Assembly (NCBI GenBank): GCA_003220265.1
Contig: QHRW01000007.1
Span: 1 to 41,445 of the forward strand
DNA: 41,445 bases
Origin: Candidatus Rokuibacteriota bacterium
GTDB lineage: Bacteria; Methylomirabilota; Methylomirabilia; Rokubacteriales; CSP1-6
Direction of reading: 5' to 3'
Shown piece by piece: positions 1 to 6,391 of this stretch. The position numbers were made by a program, and so were the translations under genes. How positions within the stretch are numbered: the stretch's first letter is position 1; the number at the start of each line of letters is the position of its first letter. The notes beneath the pieces are model-generated. The model saw only the letters and a list, made by a program, of their open reading frames with translations. It was not told where the DNA came from and did not search any database.

Positions 1-288
1 TACCGCGTCCTACCGCGAGGCCGTGCGCGTGGCGCGCCTGCAGGCGACCGGCTGCACCGTCGTGGACGACGGCGACCTCGCGCTTCCGGCGCGGACCAGG
101 TGCCGGCCGTGTACTTCCCCCACACGGAGGGATTGACGCTCGCCGAGGGCGCTGGCCTGCTCGGCGTCCTCCTGGCCGATCCCCGCATCCGTATCGTCGA
201 GGTGGCGGAGTACGCTTCGCTGCGGGATCGCGATCAGCGTTGCGCCTGCGATCTGGTGGCCCTGCTCGCCAACGCCTCGCCGCGTTGA
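1..288 (+). pseudogene. arginase/agmatinase-family remnant, internally deleted and cut by the window edge
   Basis: Bases 2 to about 95 read in frame 2 as an arginase-like N-terminal stretch (SYREAVRVARLQATG, then a VVDDGDL motif). From about base 88 the match moves to frame 1, giving the family's C-terminal stretch (DQVPAVYFPHTEGLT, then IVEVAEYASLRDRDQ and a stop at 286-288). In arginases about 170-180 residues normally separate these parts and hold the metal-binding GGDH and DAHxD motifs. None of that is present, so the product cannot be an active ureohydrolase. The frame change and missing core point to an internal deletion, or less likely a mis-join in assembly. The true 5' end lies outside the window. 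Confidence 0.6.
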
Positions 289-329
289 GGGGGTAGCGGC
301 AGACGACAGCGCGCGGAGGTCCTGCCCCG

Positions 330-755
330 TCAGTCGGGCAGGATCGCGAAGCCTTCCCGGCGGGCGGCGTCACGCAGGCGCGCGTCGAGCGAGACGAATG
401 GCGCTCCCGCGTCCGGTGCTTCACCGCACCACATCAGGGCGGCGGCGAGCTGAAGCGCGTCGCCCGCGCGCAACGGGTGCGTCGCGACCAGCCGGCAGGC
501 GCGATCGCGCAGTCGGGTCGTCGGTCCCACGAAGTCGACGTCCTGGATCAGGGCGACCAAGCGCTGGAGTCCCTGCTGCACGAGTGACGGCGTCAGGTGA
601 CGGTCTCGCTCGCGACGAAACAGCGCGGATTGGCACTCGACCGGTGTTCCCCACCAGAGCGTTCGTTCCGGATCGGCTTGCAGGATTGCGTGCAGTGGCG
701 ACGACTCGGCGGCGGGGACAAGCGTGGGGACGATGGCCGAGCTGTCCCAGAACAA
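330..755 (-). CDS. vapC: PIN-domain ribonuclease toxin, VapC-like
   Basis: This 141-residue protein has the length and acidic-residue pattern of VapC toxins: D4 in the opening FWDSSAIVP, E40 in VECQSALF, D99 in RAGDALQLAAAL and D124 in FVSLDARLRDAA. These residues normally bind Mg2+ or Mn2+ in a PIN-fold RNase that cuts tRNA, rRNA or mRNA. Translation starts at TTG directly after the TAG stop of the upstream antitoxin gene (TAGTTG), so it is probably translationally coupled and kept below antitoxin level by the weak start codon. All four acidic positions are intact, so it looks active. The RNA target cannot be read from sequence. Confidence 0.85.
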   Translation of the reverse strand: MFWDSSAIVPTLVPAAESSPLHAILQADPERTLWWGTPVECQSALFRRERDRHLTPSLVQQGLQRLVALIQDVDFVGPTTRLRDRACRLVATHPLRAGDALQLAAALMWCGEAPDAGAPFVSLDARLRDAARREGFAILPD

Positions 756-1049
756 CTACCGGCCGTTCTCCCGTTCCTCGAGCAGCGCCCGAAGAACCCC
801 GTCGCCGGCCGACTTCGGTCCCCGCGGCGGCTTCCGCAGTGACGGCCGGAGCCGCCCACGACCGAGAATCAGCACACCGGCCCGGGCCAAGCGCTGGCGG
901 CGTGACTCTGAATCCTCCGTCTCGCGCAGCGCGACCAGCTTCGCCACCGGCCGCCCTCGCTCGGTGATGACGACCTCGCCTCCATGCTTGGCCACGGCGA
1001 GATAGCGGCTGAGTTCGGCTTTGAGTCGCGCGACCCCGACCTTCGTCAT
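756..1049 (-). CDS. vapB: antitoxin of the VapBC-like pair, Phd/YefM type
   Basis: The 97-residue protein opens with a Phd/YefM-type DNA-binding domain (KVGVARLKAELSRYL, then GGEVVITERGRPVAKLVAL, about residues 3-45). It ends in a basic, probably disordered tail (about 55-97), the part that normally wraps the toxin. It should neutralise the PIN toxin encoded immediately downstream and, with it, repress its own promoter. The ATG at 1049-1047 lies inside a long perfect palindrome, which fits autoregulation. The partner is VapC-like while the antitoxin fold is Phd-like; such mixed pairs are common, so 'VapB' here is a positional name. Confidence 0.82.
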   Translation of the reverse strand: MTKVGVARLKAELSRYLAVAKHGGEVVITERGRPVAKLVALRETEDSESRRQRLARAGVLILGRGRLRPSLRKPPRGPKSAGDGVLRALLEERENGR

Positions 1050-1086
1050 GTGACCATCATGGTCACATGACGGCGGGGCGTGTCAA
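1045..1086 (-). promoter_or_regulatory. promoter and 27-bp palindromic operator of the toxin-antitoxin pair
   Basis: Bases 1045-1071 form a perfect inverted repeat of two 13-base arms (GTCATGTGACCAT and its complement) around one base. It covers the antitoxin start codon (1047-1049). On the minus strand a perfect TTGACA lies at 1086-1081. A CATGAT -10-like box lies at 1061-1056 inside the palindrome, with non-ideal 19-base spacing, and ends six bases before the ATG. That places the transcript start at or next to the ATG. Autorepression by the antitoxin-toxin complex is inference from the family. Confidence 0.7.
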
Positions 1087-1105
1087 CGCCACGAATTCGA
1101 TACCG

Positions 1106-1939
1106 TCATGTGCTGCCGCGCATCCGCGGGTCGAGCGCGTCGCGCAGACCGTCGCCCACCAGGTTGAACGCCAGCACCGCCACCATGATCGCCAGGCCCG
1201 GCACCGTGGCGACGTGCGGCGCGACCAGCAGCACGTCACGCCCGGTCGAGACCATGAGGCCCCATGACGCGGTCGGCGGCTGGACGCCGAGCCCCAGGAA
1301 GGAGAGCGCGGCCTCCAGCAGGATGGCGTTGGCCATGAAGAGCGTCGCGTACACGATGAGGCCGGGGAGGATGTTCGGCGCGATGTGGCGGCGCAGCAGG
1401 TCGCGCCCCGGCGCGCCCAGCGCGCGGGCGGCGCCGACGTACTCGGTCTCGCGCAGGGCCAGCACCGCGCCGCGCACGATGCGCGTCACGGCCGGAATCC
1501 CCCAGATGCCGACGGCGATCGTCGTGTTGAGCGCGCCGGGGCCGAGCGCCGCCACGATGGCGAGCGCCAGCAGCAGATAGGGGAACGCCAGCAGGATCTC
1601 GACGGCGCGCATGAGCGTGGCGTCGAGCCAGCCGCCGGCAAAGCCGGCCGTCATGCCGAGCACGAGCCCGCCGGCAAGCGCGATGAGCGCCGACAGCACG
1701 CCGACCAGCAGCGCCACGCGCGTGCCGTAGATCACGCGCGAGAGGATGTCGCGGCCGAACTCGTCGGCGCCCAGCACGTACTTGGCGCCCGGCCGCGCGC
1801 GCTTCTCGACGAGGCTCTGGCGCGCCGGATCGTAGGGCGCGATCCATGGCGCGAGCACGGCGGTCAGGCCGAGCACCACGACCAGGACGAGGCCCAGCAG
1901 CGCCAGGCGATTGCGGCGAAAGCGTGCCCAGCCGCCCAT
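1106..1939 (-). CDS. peptide/nickel-type ABC transporter permease, DppC-like
   Basis: This 277-residue inner-membrane protein has the DppC/OppC layout: a basic N-terminus and membrane segment (about 10-32), a periplasmic stretch with GADEFGRDILSRVIYGTR, then five hydrophobic segments. The cytoplasmic EAA loop (YVGAARALGAPGRDLLRRHIAPN) contacts the ATPase. It ends with the family's LNLVGDGLRDALDPRMR-like tail (here FNLVGDGLRDALDPRMR). It is the last gene of the M28 peptidase-binding protein-DppB-DppC run. The ATG at 1939 lies 88 bases after dppB; an in-frame extension upstream lacks a normal start codon, so the true N-terminus could be slightly longer. No ATPase genes follow; the next genes are the toxin-antitoxin pair. 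Confidence 0.9.
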   Translation of the reverse strand: MGGWARFRRNRLALLGLVLVVVLGLTAVLAPWIAPYDPARQSLVEKRARPGAKYVLGADEFGRDILSRVIYGTRVALLVGVLSALIALAGGLVLGMTAGFAGGWLDATLMRAVEILLAFPYLLLALAIVAALGPGALNTTIAVGIWGIPAVTRIVRGAVLALRETEYVGAARALGAPGRDLLRRHIAPNILPGLIVYATLFMANAILLEAALSFLGLGVQPPTASWGLMVSTGRDVLLVAPHVATVPGLAIMVAVLAFNLVGDGLRDALDPRMRGST

Positions 1940-1953
1940 TAGATTCGCCGCCG

Positions 1954-1980
1954 GGGCGCCGGCGCCGGGCGCCGGCGCCC
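1954..1980. repeat. perfect GC inverted repeat between the two permease genes
   Basis: Two 13-base arms (GGGCGCCGGCGCC and its complement) flank one base, and each arm is itself nearly self-complementary. It sits in the 88-base gap between dppB-like and dppC-like genes, just before the dppC ATG. It has no T-tract, so it is not a standard terminator. An mRNA stability or expression-balance element is a guess. Confidence 0.5.
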
Positions 1981-2027
1981 GACGGTCGGGCGGAGAACGC
2001 GCCTCGTCATCCAGCTTGGCCGCGCGG

Positions 2028-2951
2028 TCATCCCTGCCGGGCCACGCGCGGGTCGAGCAGGCCGTAGGAGAGATCGACGAGCAGGTTGATGATGACGAAA
2101 GCCAGCGCGAAGACGAGCACGGCGCCCTGCAGCAGGACGTAGTCGCGCGCGAAGATCGCCTTGACCATCAGCCGCCCGAGGCCGGGCCAGGCGAAGACGG
2201 TCTCGGTCAGCACGGCGCCGCCCATGAGCTGACCCGACTGCAGCCCCAGCAGCGTGACGATCGGGATGAACGCGTTGCGCAGGGCGTGGCGCGCGAGCAC
2301 GAGGATCTCGCCCACGCCCTTGGCGCGCGCGGTGCGCACGTAGTCCTCGCGCAGCACGTCGAGCACCGCCGAGCGCGTCATCCGCGCGAGCATGGCCACC
2401 GACGGCAGCGCCAGCGTGACGGCCGGCAGCACCAGGTGCGAGAGCGAGCCGGCGCCGCCCACGGGCAGCCAGTTGAGCCAGAGCGAGAAGATCACGATCA
2501 ACACGAGACCGGTCCAGAAGATCGGCATGGAGAGCCCGAAGAGCGAGCCGAGGCGGGCGAGCGCATCGAACAGCGAGTTGGGCCACACGGCCGAGGCCAC
2601 GCCGGCCGCGATGCCGAAGGCGGCCGCGATGAGCAGCGCGGCCACGGTGAGCTCGAGCGTGGCCGGCCAGGCATCGGCCAGCTCGGCGGCCACCGGGCGA
2701 TTCTGCTGGATCGAGCGGCCGAGGTCACCGCGCGCGACGCGGGCAACGTAGTCGAGATAGCGCACGGCGAACGGCTTGTCGAGGCCGAGGTGCTCGCGGA
2801 GCTTGGCGACGGCGTCCTTGGTGGCGTGCTCGCCCAGCATCAGCGTGACGGCGTCGCCCGGCAGCAGATCGATCGTCAGCATCACGACGAACACCACGCC
2901 GAGCAGCACGGGGATCGCGAGCAGGAGGCGGCGGACGACGAAGGTCAGCAT
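2028..2951 (-). CDS. peptide/nickel-type ABC transporter permease, DppB-like
   Basis: The 307-residue protein starts with a membrane segment (about 5-28, RRLLLAIPVLLGVVFVVML), followed by the usual DppB periplasmic region with LREHLGLDKPFAVRYLDYV and GDLGRSI. Five more membrane segments follow. The EAA loop reads EDYVRTARAKGVGEILVLAR, and the tail LVDLSYGLLDPRVA is typical. It pairs with the DppC-like permease to form the channel of a family-5 ABC importer. The ATG at 2951 lies 24 bases after the binding-protein stop, so the genes are cotranscribed. The substrate is probably short peptides, given the linked peptidase, but nickel, haem or glutathione importers look alike. Confidence 0.92.
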   Translation of the reverse strand: MLTFVVRRLLLAIPVLLGVVFVVMLTIDLLPGDAVTLMLGEHATKDAVAKLREHLGLDKPFAVRYLDYVARVARGDLGRSIQQNRPVAAELADAWPATLELTVAALLIAAAFGIAAGVASAVWPNSLFDALARLGSLFGLSMPIFWTGLVLIVIFSLWLNWLPVGGAGSLSHLVLPAVTLALPSVAMLARMTRSAVLDVLREDYVRTARAKGVGEILVLARHALRNAFIPIVTLLGLQSGQLMGGAVLTETVFAWPGLGRLMVKAIFARDYVLLQGAVLVFALAFVIINLLVDLSYGLLDPRVARQG

Positions 2952-2975
2952 CGTCCGCTGCCCGTGCTCACGCGC

Positions 2976-4562
2976 TTATTTCTCGACGGACGTCTTCCAG
3001 AGCGCGAGGTTGTACTCGACCGGGTGAATGTGGAATCCCTTCACGCTCGAGCGCGTGACGATGATCTCCTTGGTCGTGTAGACCGGGATCCACACCATCT
3101 CCTTGGCCAGGATGTCCTGCACCTCGCCGTAGAGCTTCTCGCGCTCGGTCTGGTTGAGGCTGCGGCGTGCCTGCTCCACCAGCGTGTCCACCCGCGGGTT
3201 GGCGTAGCGCGAGGTGTTCCAACCGGTCGGCGGCACCTGCTTGCTGTGGAAGAGCGCGTAGAGCGAGTAGTCGGCGTCGGCGTTCGAGGTCACCCAGCCC
3301 AGCGTGAACATGTGGTGGTTGAACGGGTTGGCGCGCACCTGCTGGAAGACCGCGGCCCACTCCAGCACCTGCACCTTGGCCTCGACGCCGACGTCCTTGA
3401 ACATCGCCTGGATCGCCTCGGTGATCTCGCCGTCCTTGGGATAGCGGCCGCGCGCGGCCAGCCAGGAGAGCGACAGCCGCTGGCCGCCCTTGACCATGAT
3501 GCCGTCGGGCCCGGGCGTCCAGCCGGCCTGGGTCAGCAGCGCCTTGGCCTTGGCGCGATCGAAGGGATAGAGCTTGTCGAGCTGCATGTCCTTGTAGCCG
3601 AACACGCCGGGCGCCAGCACGCCGCGGGCGGGGCCGGCCGAGCCTTCCATGATGTTGTCGAGGATCGCCTTGCGGTCGACGGCGTGGAGCAGCGCCTGGC
3701 GCACGCGCACGTCGTCCAGCGGCGGCATGCCGGCGTGGAAGCCGGCGAACACCACGCGGATGCCGGTCGTCTCGTGCACGGTGAACTTCGAGTCCTTGCG
3801 CAGCGCGGGGAGCTGGGCCGGCGAGGGGAAGAGCACCATGTCGGCGTCGCCCGTCTGCAGCGCGATCATGCGCGCGCCCTCCTCGGGCACGACCTTGAAG
3901 ATCACGCGATCGAGCAGCGCCTTGTCGCCCCAGTAGTCGTTGTTCCGCTCGATGATGACGTGGGTGTTGGTCTTCCACTCCACGAACTTGAACGGTCCCG
4001 TGCCGACGGGCGCGCGGCTGAAGTCAGCGCCCTGCTTCTGCACGGCCGTCGGCGACACGATGCCCATGCAGTACATGGCCAGGGTGCGGAGGATCGGGCC
4101 GTACGGCTCCTTGGTCACGACGTCGACCGTGAGGTCGTCCACCACCTCGGCGCCGTCGAGCGAGCCGGCCAGGCTGGCCCAGCGCGCGGGCGGCGTGCCG
4201 CGGAGCGCGCGGTCGAAGGTGAACTTCACGGCGGCGGCGTTGAAGGGCGTGCCGTCGTGGAACTTCACGTTGGGCCGCAGCTTGAAGCGGACCTTGGTCG
4301 GCGACATGACCTCGTACGACGTGGCCAGCAGGGGCTTGACCTGCATCTTGTCGTCGAGCGTCAGCAACCCCTCCAGCATGTTGAAGTAGACCCAGGCGCC
4401 GGGCGCGGTCGTCTCGAGGTTCGGGTCGAGCGAGACGGGGTCGGTCGGCCGCACGATCGTCAGCGTGCCGCCGCGCTTCTGCGCGTCGGCCGAGGGGACG
4501 ATGCTTGCGACGGCGAGGCCGAGCACCAGCAGGCCGGGGAGCAGGCGAGAGCGCATGCGCAT
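2976..4562 (-). CDS. ABC transporter substrate-binding protein, family 5 (peptide type)
   Basis: The 528-residue protein has a Sec signal peptide (about 1-27, cleavage probably after SADA). The mature start QKRGGTLTIVRPTDPVSLDPN is the classic SBP_bac_5 opening. Other family marks are the segment VKFKLRPNVKFHDGTPFNAAAV-like (here VRFKLRPNVKFHDG), PVGTGPFKFVEW, DNIMEGSAGPARGVLAPGVFGY and a C-terminal VWIPVYTTKE region. There is no lipobox cysteine, so it should be a free periplasmic protein. It lies 3 bases after the M28 peptidase gene and just before the two permeases. That context favours peptides as substrate, but ligand cannot be told from sequence. Confidence 0.93.
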   Translation of the reverse strand: MRMRSRLLPGLLVLGLAVASIVPSADAQKRGGTLTIVRPTDPVSLDPNLETTAPGAWVYFNMLEGLLTLDDKMQVKPLLATSYEVMSPTKVRFKLRPNVKFHDGTPFNAAAVKFTFDRALRGTPPARWASLAGSLDGAEVVDDLTVDVVTKEPYGPILRTLAMYCMGIVSPTAVQKQGADFSRAPVGTGPFKFVEWKTNTHVIIERNNDYWGDKALLDRVIFKVVPEEGARMIALQTGDADMVLFPSPAQLPALRKDSKFTVHETTGIRVVFAGFHAGMPPLDDVRVRQALLHAVDRKAILDNIMEGSAGPARGVLAPGVFGYKDMQLDKLYPFDRAKAKALLTQAGWTPGPDGIMVKGGQRLSLSWLAARGRYPKDGEITEAIQAMFKDVGVEAKVQVLEWAAVFQQVRANPFNHHMFTLGWVTSNADADYSLYALFHSKQVPPTGWNTSRYANPRVDTLVEQARRSLNQTEREKLYGEVQDILAKEMVWIPVYTTKEIIVTRSSVKGFHIHPVEYNLALWKTSVEK

Positions 4563-4565
4563 GGG

Positions 4566-6299
4566 CTATCTCCAGTCTTTCTGCGAGGAGAGCTCGTCGG
4601 CGATCGAGGCGGCGCTGTCGAGCGCGTGGACCGCGCGGTTGCGCTCGCGCACGAGCGCGGCGACGGCGAACTTGTACGCGTCGCCATGGGGGTCGAGCGC
4701 GGCCAGCTCGCGCGCCCGTTGCAGCCCGGCCAGCGGCGGAATGGGCAGCGCCAGGTCGTGCGTGAAGCGATCGCCGGTCGTGTAGGCCAGCGGGACCAGC
4801 ACGCGCGAGAGCCGCATGAGCCCGCGGTTGATCGCCTCGCGCGCGCCGTCCGGGGCCGACGCCACCAGCGCGCTCACGCGTTGCAGCCGCTCGCCCAGCG
4901 CGCGCGCCGCCTCCAGCACCGGTGAGAGATCGAAGCGGGCGCCGGCGGCGGCCTGCAGCGCTTCGAGCTCCGCGATGAGGGCCTGCGCCGCGCGCGTGTG
5001 ATCGAGCGGCAGCACCGGCGCGTTGAGCCAGCGCAGCGCGGAGGCGAGGTAGACGCGCGTGTCGAGGACGAGGACGTCGGCGTCGATCTTGTCGACCGTG
5101 TCGTCCCGGGTGTGCCACCACCACGGGAAGCCGGCGCTGCCGACCAGGCGCTCCATCGCGCGCGACAGCTCGGTGTCCTGCTTGGGGAGCCCGGAGAGTG
5201 ACATGAACGCGGAGGGCACGCCGCAGCCCCAGAACGACTGATCGCCCGCGCGGGAGAAGCGCCTGGCGCGGCTGCGCTGCCCGGTGACGTCGGCCACGAC
5301 GCTCTCCGCGAAGGCTGCCGCGTCCTCGGTGGCGTGCAGCACGGAGTAATCGGTGGCCCCGCGCGCGCCCGTGGAGTCGACGTTCAGATGGGCCACGCAA
5401 CGCGCGTGCAGGTCGCGCCAGGCGTGGTCCGCGTACCAGGCGGAGCCGGCGTAGCGCCCGTGCGAGTGTCCCGACCAGAACGCGAAGCGGACGCCGCGGC
5501 GAAGGGCGTCGCGGCGGCCCGCCAGCAGGCGCGCCACTTCCAGCATCGTCGCGTTGGCGGTCCCGTTGTCCATGGCGCCGTGGTGCCACGAGTCGACGTG
5601 GCCGGAGACCAGCAGGAAGCGGTCCTCGTGCCGGCCCTTCAGCTCGCCGACGAGGTGCGGGATCGGCATCCAGCCCGTGCGCACGCGCGTGGTCATGCGC
5701 ACGCGCAGCGGCCCGTGCGCGAGCCGCGCGCGCAGGCGCTCGCCGTCGGCGCCGAGGATCGACAGGCACGGCGTGGCGGGGATGCGCGCGGCGGACTCGG
5801 GCGAGGGCGTACCCCAGATCGTCGTCACGATCATGTTGTGCAGGTGATCCATGAGCACGTGGATCTGCCCCAGCGCGCCCGCCTGTTGCGCGGCCCACGC
5901 GCGGCCGGGCGAGGCCAGCCCGCGGATGAGCGCGATCTTGCCCTGCGCGCGCCGCAGATCATCGGGGCGCGCGTCGCCCACGTCCACCACCTCGGCCTCG
6001 AGGGCCTCGACGGACGTCGAGAAGGAGTGGGTGAGGCCCTCCACGACCGTGCCATCCGCGAGGGTCAGGCGCGCCTCGAGCGGCAGGCTGATGAACGCCT
6101 CGATCTCCCGCCGCTCGACCTCGACGCCGTAGGACTTGAGCGCGCGCTCGATGTAGTCGAAGGCCTGCGCTTCGCCCGGGCTGCCCGACTCGCGCTCCCA
6201 GGCGCCGATCGTGCGCACGTGCTCCATCAGCGTCGCGGAGGACACCTGCGCGGCCAGCACGGACTCGAGTGGATCCCGATATTCCCAGGGCGCGGTCAC
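4566..6299 (-). CDS. M28-family metallopeptidase-like protein, atypical metal site
   Basis: About 577 residues: an N-terminal PA-like insert (about 75-210) inside an M28 zinc-peptidase fold. Recognisable metal ligands are H234 (VSGHVDSW), D244 (AMDNGTAN), D308 (HLNVDSTG) and H396 (WWWHTRDDTVDKID). Where co-catalytic M28 enzymes have the catalytic Glu-Glu pair, this protein reads FWSGHSHGRYAGSAWY (around 277-281). There is no signal peptide, so it should act in the cytoplasm. I prefer the GTG at 6299, which has a good GAGGTGA ribosome site; a GTG at 6308 is also possible. It is first in an operon with a peptide importer, suggesting hydrolysis of imported peptides. Confidence 0.85.
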   Translation of the reverse strand: MTAPWEYRDPLESVLAAQVSSATLMEHVRTIGAWERESGSPGEAQAFDYIERALKSYGVEVERREIEAFISLPLEARLTLADGTVVEGLTHSFSTSVEALEAEVVDVGDARPDDLRRAQGKIALIRGLASPGRAWAAQQAGALGQIHVLMDHLHNMIVTTIWGTPSPESAARIPATPCLSILGADGERLRARLAHGPLRVRMTTRVRTGWMPIPHLVGELKGRHEDRFLLVSGHVDSWHHGAMDNGTANATMLEVARLLAGRRDALRRGVRFAFWSGHSHGRYAGSAWYADHAWRDLHARCVAHLNVDSTGARGATDYSVLHATEDAAAFAESVVADVTGQRSRARRFSRAGDQSFWGCGVPSAFMSLSGLPKQDTELSRAMERLVGSAGFPWWWHTRDDTVDKIDADVLVLDTRVYLASALRWLNAPVLPLDHTRAAQALIAELEALQAAAGARFDLSPVLEAARALGERLQRVSALVASAPDGAREAINRGLMRLSRVLVPLAYTTGDRFTHDLALPIPPLAGLQRARELAALDPHGDAYKFAVAALVRERNRAVHALDSAASIADELSSQKDWR

Positions 6300-6329
6300 G
6301 GCTCTCACCTCGGCGCGAAGATGCCGCGA

Positions 6330-6358
6330 ATGATGCGGCGACTCCCGAGGCGTGTCAA
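6330..6358 (-). promoter_or_regulatory. sigma-70-type promoter of the peptidase/peptide importer operon
   Basis: On the minus strand a perfect TTGACA (6358-6353) is separated by exactly 17 bases from CATCAT (6335-6330), a 4/6 match to the -10 consensus. The expected start is near 6323, leaving about 24 bases before the GTG at 6299. The promoter of the sugar importer at 16430-16458 is nearly the same, including ATCATTCGC over the -10. Confidence 0.65.
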
Positions 6359-6361
6359 CGG

Positions 6362-6385
6362 TGGGATACTGGCGCCCGCGAGGTG
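6362..6385 (+). promoter_or_regulatory. extended -10 promoter and ribosome site of the haem-c/propeller gene
   Basis: TGG followed by GATACT (6362-6370) is an extended -10 element with no clear -35. GAGGTG at about 6380-6385 is a good ribosome-binding site about six bases before the ATG at 6392. It supports that start over an upstream in-frame ATG at 6269, which lies inside the divergent peptidase gene. Confidence 0.5.
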
Positions 6386-6391
6386 CCCACC

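Noticed and set aside
1940..2035. 31-codon open frame linking the two permease genes through ATGA and TAATG overlaps
   Set aside because: Arg/Pro-rich, formed by the GC inverted repeat, and no protein features; more likely noncoding spacer.
1911..4925. 1004-codon open frame on the plus strand
   Set aside because: It is antisense to the binding protein and permeases, rich in Arg, His and Asp, and has no domain; high GC keeps stops rare.
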